The position numbers were made by a program, and so were the translations under genes. A stretch of 64,000 bases of DNA from positions 62,001 to 126,000 of the forward strand of contig JASAON010001642.1 of NCBI GenBank assembly GCA_030849065.1. The letters are read 5' to 3'. This document shows positions 37,332-45,396 of the stretch, in pieces. The notes below the pieces were generated by a model. That model saw only the letters and a program-made list of their open reading frames with translations. It had not been told where the DNA came from and made no database searches. Numbering within the stretch: the first letter of the stretch is position 1; the number at the start of each line of letters is the position of its first letter. This DNA comes from Jaenimonas drosophilae (lineage: Eukaryota; Euglenozoa; Kinetoplastea; Trypanosomatida; Trypanosomatidae).

Positions 37332-38204
37332 ATGAAGATTCTGTCCTCCATTTACATATCTGAGGTTGTAGATTATGTTCTCCTTGGGGTTGTGTACTAC
37401 CTGCAATATTCTGCTGCACGCGGTGCTAAGCCCTACTGCCGCCCCTTCAGCTGGAGTGATTCTTCCATTAGTCATCCTTTTGTGGAGAGTCGCTCCTCCA
37501 CGACGATGCAATCTGCAATGTTAGTGGGGTCCATTTTGTTCTACGTCATTCTGATCAGCATTTGTTTTCCCTTGCCGAAACAGGGACTCACCTACGCCGT
37601 CTTCCGTCCGCGACGTCTGTGGAAGCATCCAGACATCCACCTGTGGATTAAGGCACAAGTGACGGCTGTGGTTGTATGCTCTGTAGTCACGACCGGAATA
37701 AAGTTGGCGTCTGGTCATCTACGTCCAGACTACTTGTCCCGAGTTTCACTGGCAAACTTCACGGGGGCTTATGCAGACCTCCCTTTGTTATCCAATAGCA
37801 CCGTCTTCTGTGACCTCAGACTCTCGCAAAGTATCCTGCGCGATGGCATGATGGCGTTTCCTTCCGCGCATGCATCGATGAACTCGGCGGTATTCACGGT
37901 GCTCGGACTGTTCATCTTCACTGCCCTGAAGCCCTGTGGGTCATCGCTGAGTTTTTCTCGTCTGTGTGCATCCTTGGCTCCACTTGCAGTCCCGGTCATC
38001 ATCGAAGTATTCAGCTTTCACAGCAACCGTCATCACATGGGCGATCTTGCTGTGGGCTGTTTCATTGGTGTTAGTGCAGCCTTCTTGGGAGTGTTCTCCA
38101 TCATTGACATTTTCCTTATCGGGAAGAGTGACCTCCAGGAGCGACATGATACCCCTCCATCGCACCTCAAATCTGTGGAGTGCAACGCACCAGCCTCCTT
38201 GTAA
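37332..38204 (+). CDS. PAP2-family membrane phosphatase homologue A, motif-degenerate
   Basis: The 290-residue six-helix-type membrane protein has the PAP2 (lipid phosphate phosphatase) fold: YCRPFSWSDSSI near the start, motif C1 KLASGHLRP, motif C2 FPSAHAS and motif C3 region SFHSNRHHMGD. Two key positions differ from the consensus: PSGH is PSAH, and the SR of motif C3 is replaced (F-S at the aligned positions). The gap-free alignment with paralogue B (38493), which has an intact SRTQQYAHHFSD, makes this clear. The nucleophilic His of HHMGD and the C1 motif remain. PAP2 enzymes dephosphorylate phosphatidic acid and related lipids. This copy may be a weak enzyme or a non-catalytic partner. 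The start is the first in-frame ATG. Confidence 0.88.
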   Translation: MKILSSIYISEVVDYVLLGVVYYLQYSAARGAKPYCRPFSWSDSSISHPFVESRSSTTMQSAMLVGSILFYVILISICFPLPKQGLTYAVFRPRRLWKHPDIHLWIKAQVTAVVVCSVVTTGIKLASGHLRPDYLSRVSLANFTGAYADLPLLSNSTVFCDLRLSQSILRDGMMAFPSAHASMNSAVFTVLGLFIFTALKPCGSSLSFSRLCASLAPLAVPVIIEVFSFHSNRHHMGDLAVGCFIGVSAAFLGVFSIIDIFLIGKSDLQERHDTPPSHLKSVECNAPASL

Positions 38205-38492
38205 CTTTCGTGTTTCATCAGACGGTTCTCTCTCTTATATGTTCCTGACCTCCTTTGTTTTTCCGCTCCAACCCTTCAGAGTTTACGCTAATCGTTCTGA
38301 TTGTGGAGTCTCTTGTTATTTTGAGGTATTCCCTATCATTCTGACCTCTCAGCGCCACATGCATCCCGTCTACATATCTACATATCTCATCCCCAAAGCC
38401 TCTGTATCTACGTGCTACTTCTTTTTGCTCTCCTCTGTTCATGTATGCGTGGCTGTAGTTTAGCAACACGAAGGTGACCAATTTTGGATATC
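38205..38492 (+). other. Short spacer between the two PAP2 genes
   Basis: About 290 bases, T/C-rich (38220-38275, 38340-38440), with no coding signal. A CT-rich tract at 38225-38238 (CTCTCTCTTATATG) and AG sites downstream could be used for processing. Confidence 0.4.
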
Positions 38493-39497
38493 ATGAATTG
38501 GACGACGGTAGCCAATTTTGCTCGACGTTATCAGTGGATAGATGTGTGCGTAGTGATCGCCATTTTCATTGTGGTGGGATGCTTGAACCTTTGGGGTACT
38601 CCCTACTGCCGGCCATTTTCGTGGACGGATGCTACTATTGGCTATCCACTTCGGTCCGATATATTTCCAGTGTACTCACTTGCTCTGATTTTTGTGGGGG
38701 CCCTTATTTTTCATGTTGTTTTCCCTCTGTACGTGCTTCACCCATTGCAAAAACTCTGCGGAACACCGCTGAGCTGGACGACGTCCACGGATAGCATTGA
38801 GGTACATCGAGGGTATCATCACCGCGGGCCCATCTTTGCATGGATCAAGGTTCAAGTGTGGTCCATGGCCTTGTCCGAGATCATTGTGGAATCTGTGAAG
38901 GTGGCAGCTGGTCGTTTGCGTCCTCACTTCTTGGCCGTCCTCGAAGCCAATGGATACACATCGAGCACCCCGGGTATGCCTTCTCCCATGGAGCATCCAC
39001 AGTTCTACTGTGACCTGATTCATAATCATCGAATGAAGGATGCGCGTCTCTCGTTTCCATCGGGGCACTCCAGCTGCTCCTTTTCCGTCTGTACGGTGCT
39101 GGCACTATCCATGGTGGCCTACCTCCGTCCCATGGCCTATCAAGGAAGCTACACACGTCTCGTCATCGCCCTCTCTCCCCTAATTCTCCCTATTTGTGTT
39201 GCCGTGAGCCGCACGCAGCAGTATGCACACCACTTCAGTGATGTCTTGGCGGGAAGCTTGATTGGGATTGCGTGTGCGCTGGTGGCGAGCACAGTCACGT
39301 TTCGAGTGACGGGCGGGCCAGCCTGGATTGTCGTTGCTCGGACGGAAGCACGGTGGATGAATGAGGAGCCCACGGTGATTGCACCGCCCTCCGCCACAGC
39401 AAGTGTGGAAGTGGGTGGTGAGGACCGCATCCCTCGCGGGGAGACCCCAACAAAGGCTTACTGGGATGAACTGGATGAAACCGTTCCGTGGCTGTAA
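38493..39497 (+). CDS. PAP2-family lipid phosphate phosphatase homologue B
   Basis: The 334-residue protein has intact PAP2 motifs: C1 KVAAGRLRPHF, C2 FPSGHSSCS and C3 SRTQQYAHHFSDVLAG. Several hydrophobic helices surround them, and YCRPFSWTDATIGYP near the N-terminus is shared with homologue A. It should be an active lipid phosphatase (for example phosphatidate to diacylglycerol) in ER or other membranes. The C-terminus has about 55 soluble residues, acidic and ending DELDETVPWL. The pair arose by tandem duplication and has diverged well beyond recent copies. It sits next to the GUP1-like gene, so the area is enriched in lipid enzymes, though neighbours in a trypanosomatid unit need not be linked in function. 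Confidence 0.9.
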   Translation: MNWTTVANFARRYQWIDVCVVIAIFIVVGCLNLWGTPYCRPFSWTDATIGYPLRSDIFPVYSLALIFVGALIFHVVFPLYVLHPLQKLCGTPLSWTTSTDSIEVHRGYHHRGPIFAWIKVQVWSMALSEIIVESVKVAAGRLRPHFLAVLEANGYTSSTPGMPSPMEHPQFYCDLIHNHRMKDARLSFPSGHSSCSFSVCTVLALSMVAYLRPMAYQGSYTRLVIALSPLILPICVAVSRTQQYAHHFSDVLAGSLIGIACALVASTVTFRVTGGPAWIVVARTEARWMNEEPTVIAPPSATASVEVGGEDRIPRGETPTKAYWDELDETVPWL

Positions 39498-39930
39498 GGC
39501 TGGGAGCACGACCACCACATGCTATTGGAGGGGTTAGACCTCCTTCCATCAGCCTCTGGAAATCCCCTTCTTCACGCGTTTAGATGTGGAGATGGAACAA
39601 GTGACACAATGTTTTGTGAATGTACTGTGTTGTTATCCAATCTACTGCCTTCACTGTGGGGTATTAGGTTTCTGGATTTGTTTGCCACTTGCTTCTTTCC
39701 TCATGGAGCACAGTTGCCGCTCCGCGCTTTCGAGTGCATTTGGATTATCTCCTCTTTCATGTTCATGCATGCATGATCAAGTGGCGTGCCAATCATGATC
39801 ATCACTGTGCTTCATCGTCCATCTTTCCCTCTCTCTCTCTATCTCGTACTAACTCTCACTTCTATCAAGTTCATCACACAATTTTGTTGCTGTGGCCACA
39901 TTCTCGTTGTTACGCCAGCAGAAACAAAAA
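39498..39930 (+). other. Spacer before small leader gene copy 2
   Basis: No gene supported. A CT-rich tract (about 39813-39845, TTTCCCTCTCTCTCTCTATCTC) precedes copy 2 and could drive splicing at an AG around 39868 or 39919-39920. Tandem GCAT units lie near 39767-39774. Confidence 0.45.
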
Positions 39931-40332
39931 ATGTTTGGTCGTCGTGTCTTCGCCAGTGCGCCGATTCCACGCTCGGCATGGAGGAACTTCGGCATTCACA
40001 GTCCCGCACAGGCCGCGCGCCGTCTTCCCTCACTAGCACCGCTTGCTGCTGTGGCTGGAGGATCATGCAGCGCAAGTGTCTGCTCCAAGTCTGGTGGAAA
40101 CACATCACTGGATGCATCCACTGGAAGTTGCGCGATGGTGAGTAGTGTGCTGCTGGAAGACCTCATCTCCACAGTCTCGGTGCTCTCCCCGACTATGTTC
40201 TCCACCCGGAGCTGTGGTGCTGCCTTCTTCCAAGGAGGCTCGAGGTTATCGTTGTCAGTGTCATGGACATGTTTGGCATCCATGATGAAGTTTGAGCAAA
40301 AAAACGTAGAGGCCGTCCCTGGCTTGGAGTAA
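39931..40332 (+). CDS. Small leader-sharing protein, copy 2
   Basis: The 133-residue protein starts at ATG 39931, the residue aligning with the start of copy 1; the frame is open 13 codons further up, but that stretch is not shared. Residues 1-38 match the protein at 34066 at 34 of 38 positions, with mostly silent codon changes. The tail is different: Ser/Gly/Thr/Cys-rich (CSASVCSKSGGNTSLDAS), ending KFEQKNVEAVPGLE. The leader looks like a mitochondrial presequence (Arg, Ala, Ser, aromatic, no acidic residues). Function is unknown. Either the two proteins share only an imported leader, or a frameshift or rapid change has hidden the relationship of the tails. Confidence 0.65.
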   Translation: MFGRRVFASAPIPRSAWRNFGIHSPAQAARRLPSLAPLAAVAGGSCSASVCSKSGGNTSLDASTGSCAMVSSVLLEDLISTVSVLSPTMFSTRSCGAAFFQGGSRLSLSVSWTCLASMMKFEQKNVEAVPGLE

Positions 40333-40787
40333 GTCAGTGTTCTTACTCCCCAAACTACGGCCAACATTTGTTTCACACACCACACACGAGCCATTCTGCG
40401 CACAGCTGGCATCGTCATTCTACTGGATCGATCGAAGCTGTAGATGCTGCATTCTCGCTGAGTCACTCGTCACCACAGACATAATCACTTTGGAAGGCCA
40501 TGGATGGTATGAGGAGTTGTGACTACATGTACATGTAGTGGAACTCAATTCACACAACGCCATAAGCAGGATTATCGCTTAGGTTTGAATCGCAGTGGTT
40601 GTTCATACCTCTGCCCTAACATGTACTACACACCAGCTCCTGCCAAACAATATCTCTACATCGTGAACATCACTCTGCTAATCCCACTTCTTCTTCAACG
40701 CCGTTTCTTGGTTTTGTTTTCTCAAGTGTGTGTGCACCCGCGGTTTGCTGGTGTATCCATGCCTGAGAAGTAGTCAGCAACTGGACA
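40333..40787 (+). other. Spacer with an 18-bp palindrome
   Basis: No gene seen. It includes the perfect palindrome ACTACATGTACATGTAGT at 40522-40539 and a T/C-rich tract (about 40676-40722) that could be the splice signal of the PDZ gene (AG at 40726-40727). Confidence 0.45.
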
Positions 40788-42053
40788 ATGTCAACGACTG
40801 TGATGGGGCATCCATATGCGCACTACCCTTCAAATGGGTACAGTGAGGAAAAACAACAGGCTCTCTCACCATCCTCATTTTCTCAGCTAGAGGATGTGCT
40901 GCAGCAGCAGAGCGAGGTGCTGCATCAGTGGAAGGATCGTCTGGCCAAGGAAGCGCAGTCAACCACGTCGTCATCCACGGCACTGCTGTTTTCATGCGTG
41001 GGTAGCCTCGTAGAACTCACGCACACACACAATACAGTCCTTCAGCGACTCATGGCGACATGCCTTCCAACTGAGCCCTGCAAGAGCAGCCGCACCGATG
41101 CACTTGTGGGCCACTCAGCCAGTGACACAACCCAGCATGACTTCTCCACAGACCATGTTGTTGCATCGCCACTGCACCAAAAGGTTGAGTGGCTGACCAA
41201 GCAGGTGCAGCGAGTGGAAGCGCAGCAGTTTGAGCTTCTTCGGACGGACTGTGTCACCCTCGCCACTCAAGCAGCGAATCATGCCTGTGCGAGTGAGTTC
41301 AGTGCGCATCTCAACAACCACATCGAGCCGAAAGTGCGGGGGATGCGCGCGGAGCTAGACGAGCTGAAGAAGTCTGCTGCCGCCCATGATGACGCAATTC
41401 TTGCTATTCGTGAAGAAGTGGACGACGTGCTGCACATGGTGAGCCAACAACATCGCAGTAGTGTGAGGGTGGAGACGAGGACCCAACCCGTGGATAGTGA
41501 CACTTCTCTCCTCCAGGCGATGGATGTGTGCTCGGGTCAACTGGCTCGCCTGAAGTCTCGGGTAGATGTGCTCGAACTGGAATCACCACGACGCCGTGCC
41601 GTCCCATATCTTGGTGTAGAGCTCACGGACTCTCCTGCTGGTGTGGCAATCACGAAAGTTCATCCAGGTTGTGTGGGCCACGAAGCAGGACTTCGTGTGG
41701 GCGATGTTTTTGTTTCTCTTAGCAACGAGCATATTCCAGATCGCTCCACCTACCATGCCGTACTGGGAGAGCTAATGCGGGAGTACTACTGCCAGTGCAA
41801 CTTGATCATGGAAAACACGCTGTTGACCGGCCACTCCGATTCCTTGATCATGGCTGGCCAACCTCACGGAGCTCATCTCCACGAATCTCGTCATGTGGAG
41901 GGGTCCTCCACGTTGCCTTTCATACATCGACAAGCGGCCCTTCGTCGTCTTCTTCCTGTGTTTGAGTTGGAGCTGCAGGTTCTGCGAGAGGGACGTCTGC
42001 GCCATGTGGTGGCTGTGATACCCTCGTCACAGTGTGCCGCCCGCTATTGCTGA
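40788..42053 (+). CDS. Coiled-coil protein with C-terminal PDZ domain
   Basis: The 421-residue protein has a short Pro/Gly/Tyr-rich start, helical segments likely to form coiled coil (QLEDVLQQQSEVLHQWKDRL; HQKVEWLTKQVQRVEAQQFEL; VRGMRAELDELKKS), and a PDZ domain near residues 270-330. The PDZ signature is YLGVELTDSPAGVAITKVHPGCVGHEAGLRVGDVFVSLSN, with the GV-L/I carboxylate loop and the GL..GD motif. PDZ domains bind C-terminal peptides; together with a coiled coil this suggests a scaffold, for instance at cytoskeleton or flagellum. No transmembrane segment is present. The partner is unknown. The stop at 42051-42053 is about 160 bases before the next protein's start. Confidence 0.85.
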   Translation: MSTTVMGHPYAHYPSNGYSEEKQQALSPSSFSQLEDVLQQQSEVLHQWKDRLAKEAQSTTSSSTALLFSCVGSLVELTHTHNTVLQRLMATCLPTEPCKSSRTDALVGHSASDTTQHDFSTDHVVASPLHQKVEWLTKQVQRVEAQQFELLRTDCVTLATQAANHACASEFSAHLNNHIEPKVRGMRAELDELKKSAAAHDDAILAIREEVDDVLHMVSQQHRSSVRVETRTQPVDSDTSLLQAMDVCSGQLARLKSRVDVLELESPRRRAVPYLGVELTDSPAGVAITKVHPGCVGHEAGLRVGDVFVSLSNEHIPDRSTYHAVLGELMREYYCQCNLIMENTLLTGHSDSLIMAGQPHGAHLHESRHVEGSSTLPFIHRQAALRRLLPVFELELQVLREGRLRHVVAVIPSSQCAARYC

Positions 42054-42160
42054 CTTGCTTATGCGAGCGCGCAAACCAAGATGAGAGAGCTGTCCAAGAT
42101 ATGGCACCATGTGAAGCATGTATCTTCGCGAGAACATCAACGCATCCATGCACCTCATCA

Positions 42161-42182
42161 CTTTTCTTCTTCTTCTTTTCAG
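42161..42182 (+). promoter_or_regulatory. Probable spliced-leader acceptor (polypyrimidine tract + AG)
   Basis: Twenty uninterrupted pyrimidines (42161-42180) are followed directly by AG (42181-42182) in a sequence of the type CTTTTCTTCTTCTTCTTTTC-AG. This is a textbook trans-splice acceptor. It lies after the ATG at 42081, so the mature mRNA should begin near 42183 and translation at ATG 42216. Confidence 0.75.
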
Positions 42183-42215
42183 CAGCCCCATTCACCGATC
42201 ATTGGTTCCTTTTCC

Positions 42216-43856
42216 ATGATCCGCCGACTCACGGGAGGTAGGGTAGGAGGACGTCCCGTCCTCAAGGCTCTTGGGGGTTGCCAGCCCCGCAGCCACAGCC
42301 ACAGTCACGGTCATGGTGGCTGCAATCACCACCACGGCCACGGCCATAGTCACGGCTCGATTGAGTCAAGCATTCAGGGACAAAACCTTCTCGACTGCCA
42401 AGTAGCCACCATCGCGGGTGGCCTAACAAACATCTTCTTCTGTGCCACCAAGATTTGGTTTGGCTCGGCGGGCGGAAGTGTGGCCCTGCTGGCGGATGGC
42501 TTTCACGCACTCACCGACCTGGTGGCGGATGTGGTGTCCTATGTCTCAATCTCCTTCTCTCACATGAAGCTGCCACGCTGCCGCTATCCTTTCGGTGTAG
42601 GTCGGCTGGAAACGTCTGGGGCGGTGCTCGTTGCGGCGATTCTCTTCTTTGGAGGTTTGGCGCTCCTGTGGACCTCTGCGGAACATTGCATCGCCGATGC
42701 TCGACGCCTTGTGAGTGGGAGCGCGGGAGACATACACCATGATCATCATCATCACGGAGAAGAAGGACTCCATGGCCACGCACACAGCCACGAAGGTCAT
42801 GGGCATTCTCACTTTGAGGTTATGCAGCGAGACGCCGCCACGGGGGAGCAGGTGGTGCTATGGACCATGGTCATATTGGCGGCGAGCTCCGTTGTGTGCA
42901 AGGAGATCCTGTTTCAGTGGACGAAGCGGGTAGGCGAGCGGGCAGGGTCGCGAGTGGTCGTGGCAAACGCCTTCCATCACCGCGCAGATGCCTGGTCTGG
43001 TGGGGTTGCGCTCGTGGGTGTTGCTGGTCAATGTGCTGGCATTCCAGGCCTGGATGGCATCGCTGGGCTTGTTGTCTCTCTCTCCATCAGCAAAATTGGG
43101 CTCACCCTCTTTCGTGATTCAGTGCGTGAGTTCTTCGACTGCCAGAATGACGCCGAAGTATCTCAGGTGCGTGAGCAGCTTCAACGCTTCTATCTCGAAG
43201 ATGGTCGTGGCATCTATCCCCCTCACTTTCACAGTCACCAGTGCTGCCGCGAAGGTACAACGGAGACGGCGGTCGAGAATTCATCGCCACCCAACAACAC
43301 TGTGGAAGCATCATCCACAGAACCCCATATTCTCAGCACTAGTGCTTCTTCATCCATGGAGCACGATATCCGATTCATCAACGTTTTCTTGATGCGCCAC
43401 GGACACTCCTATGCGCTCCATGTTACGCTTCTGGTGTTTGAGCACATCACGGTGGAGCAGGTGCGACTCGCAACCGATCTCCTCACGGGGCTCGCCAAGT
43501 CTAGCTTACCCATTCGAGACACCTTCATCAGTCTCAAGGTGTGCAGCCCACACACGGTGAGCAGGGAGGCCTACATGGAAGAGGATGCATCGAAGCGAGG
43601 GAAGACTTCCACGACCGATGTGGAGGGCCAGGAGGGGCCACGAATCATTGCCGCAACGGGCGACTTGGTGAATCCAGCCCTGGAGCGTGTACTTGCTTCC
43701 CTGAATGCGTTCCATCTTTTTGATACCCCACTAACCTATTGCTGGGAGACCAGAGAAATCTTCATGCAGCACTGTGGGAAGTCATCTTCAGACTGCGCGC
43801 GTGATGTCTCATCGGTGGGACAACACTTCAAGTGCACCGTTGTCATGGGAAAGTAG
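42216..43856 (+). CDS. Cation-diffusion-facilitator metal transporter, MMT/ZnT-like
   Basis: The start at 42216 is preferred over 42081 because a splice acceptor lies between them. The 546-residue product then begins MIRRLTGGRVGGRPVLKAL, presequence-like. His-rich tracts follow (SHSHSHGHGG, HHHGHGHSHG), then six TM helices: TM2 ALLADGFHALTDLVADVV with H97-xxx-D101 and TM5 HHRADAWSGGVALVG with H254-xxx-D258, the metal-binding quartet of zinc-type CDFs. YPFGVGRLET after TM2 matches the CDF signature. A second His-rich stretch sits between TM3 and TM4 (residues about 170-205), not in the usual TM4-TM5 loop. The helix sequences resemble yeast mitochondrial Mmt1/Mmt2. It likely exports Zn or Fe. 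The C-terminal domain is longer than in bacterial CDFs. Confidence 0.9.
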   Translation: MIRRLTGGRVGGRPVLKALGGCQPRSHSHSHGHGGCNHHHGHGHSHGSIESSIQGQNLLDCQVATIAGGLTNIFFCATKIWFGSAGGSVALLADGFHALTDLVADVVSYVSISFSHMKLPRCRYPFGVGRLETSGAVLVAAILFFGGLALLWTSAEHCIADARRLVSGSAGDIHHDHHHHGEEGLHGHAHSHEGHGHSHFEVMQRDAATGEQVVLWTMVILAASSVVCKEILFQWTKRVGERAGSRVVVANAFHHRADAWSGGVALVGVAGQCAGIPGLDGIAGLVVSLSISKIGLTLFRDSVREFFDCQNDAEVSQVREQLQRFYLEDGRGIYPPHFHSHQCCREGTTETAVENSSPPNNTVEASSTEPHILSTSASSSMEHDIRFINVFLMRHGHSYALHVTLLVFEHITVEQVRLATDLLTGLAKSSLPIRDTFISLKVCSPHTVSREAYMEEDASKRGKTSTTDVEGQEGPRIIAATGDLVNPALERVLASLNAFHLFDTPLTYCWETREIFMQHCGKSSSDCARDVSSVGQHFKCTVVMGK

Positions 43857-44307
43857 TGCGCACGACCGCACACACACACACACACACCATCATGGGCCTC
43901 GTTGACCAGAATTTTTTTCTTTTGCTTGTGTTGTTGATTCGCCCGCCAACCGCGCGTATTTGAAGTTTGCAGCATGAGTCTGCGCGTGGGGGGCCCTCAA
44001 AGCCAATCCACCAATGGCGCACATGCTCTTGCATCCTCTTCTCTTGACGATGGTTGATGGCAGCAGTGCTATTTTTCGCGTGAGAATGAAGAACTGTTGT
44101 GCACTGCTGTGTGCGGCCATTGAAGCTACAAGCAAACCTCACTACGCATCATGTACTGAGCTACACTCATCTCACTTTCTGCTCTCCACTCTTTTCCTAG
44201 CTTAGGTCGTAGGTCACCACGAGTGGGCGTGCTTGTGTGAAGTAATAACCTTCTCACATTGACACGCAGACGATCTTCATTATTCGTTGTGACATAGATC
44301 CGCCATC
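43857..44307 (+). other. Spacer with CA repeat before the TBP gene
   Basis: No gene supported. A CA run lies at 43869-43887 and a T-rich stretch at 43911-43930. A tract at 44163-44198 (CATCTCACTTTCTGCTCTCC) ends in CTAG, with AG at 44199-44200, then further AGs. Confidence 0.4.
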
Positions 44308-45129
44308 ATGGACGATGAAGGCTTTGACAACGACTCCGAGTTTGATGATGACTTCTTCGGCGAGGATGATATTGGGACAGATGCCGTTGGCCTGAGTAGG
44401 TCGGCGGATATGGGTGCACGGGAGGGGATGCTTGGTGAGAGTGGAGGTGAGGCACTTGCTAGCATGGCAGTGGTGCCGCCGGAGATTGAGAACGTGCAGG
44501 TGTATCTTCCCAACGTTCAGCCAACGGCCTTCCCCGTGATTGTTTCCGTCCTCGCACAGGCCACCATTGGTGTGGGCATCGACCTCCCCAAGCTGAGCTG
44601 CGCCACGAGAAATGTGGAGTACCAACCCCTCGGCCGCGTGGCTGCTGCCACGATGCGACTGCATGAACCCACCGCGGTGGTCCTCATCCGCAACTCAGGC
44701 TCCCTCATCATTTTGGGGGCGGCGAGCATCAGTGAAGCACGTCAAGCCGCTGAGCTCGCCGCACGTATCATCCGCAAGGCGCTCAATCTTCAGTTCACCA
44801 CCTTTCGATTCCGAGTGCGGTCCATGATGGCACGCTTCAACGCCTGCAGCCCTGTCCGGTTGGACGAGCTGGCGCGGCATTCACTCGAAGATCTCTTCAT
44901 ACCTGGGGTGGGGGCCGTTGCAGGGAGCTACGAACCTGAGCGCTTTAGTGCATGTTCCCTGCGCATCATGGGGAGTGACGCACAAAACCAGTGGAGTGTG
45001 ACCTGCTCCGTGTACGTGACGGGAAAGATCACGATTTTGGGAGCACGAAGTATAGAAGAGGTTCGCTTCGCTTTCGACGCGCTGGTACCCATACTGCACA
45101 AGTACCTCGCTCCCACTGCCGTGAGGTAA
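44308..45129 (+). CDS. TRF4: TATA-binding protein-related factor (TRF4/TBP)
   Basis: The 273-residue protein has an acidic N-terminus (MDDEGFDNDSEFDDDFFGEDD) and the two-repeat TBP core: LSCATRNVEYQPLGRVAAATMRLHEP, IILGAASISEARQAAELAARIIRKAL, then SYEPERFSACSLRIM and ITILGARSIEEVRFAFDAL. TRF4 is the only TBP of trypanosomatids and serves pol I, II (spliced-leader gene via SNAPc) and III transcription. The four Phe that intercalate into TATA DNA in human TBP (F193, F210, F284, F301) align with V, R, F and Y here, so TATA recognition should be weak, as known for kinetoplastid TBP. The core is otherwise well kept. Confidence 0.93.
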   Translation: MDDEGFDNDSEFDDDFFGEDDIGTDAVGLSRSADMGAREGMLGESGGEALASMAVVPPEIENVQVYLPNVQPTAFPVIVSVLAQATIGVGIDLPKLSCATRNVEYQPLGRVAAATMRLHEPTAVVLIRNSGSLIILGAASISEARQAAELAARIIRKALNLQFTTFRFRVRSMMARFNACSPVRLDELARHSLEDLFIPGVGAVAGSYEPERFSACSLRIMGSDAQNQWSVTCSVYVTGKITILGARSIEEVRFAFDALVPILHKYLAPTAVR

Positions 45130-45396
45130 GGTGCGTTCATTGTGTGGATACCTCTGGTCTGGGGAAGGACGATGAGAGGGTGGGGTGGACTCACCTTCTC
45201 CTTACTACCCCCAACCCCCCTTCTTTCCGTGGGGTAACTTACTCACCAAGACCTCCTCCACGACCACACGAATCACCATGTTGGTATCATGCTCTGTATG
45301 CTCCTTCATATGCTCTCTCTAATCTGCCCATCTACTACTTCTTTTTACTGTTTTTGTAGCCCATTTTTATACTCACATACTCAATACCACACAAAG

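Noticed and set aside
42081..42215. Longer N-terminus of the metal transporter from ATG 42081
   Set aside because: A 20-base polypyrimidine tract and AG (42161-42182) lie inside, so the mature mRNA most likely starts after it.
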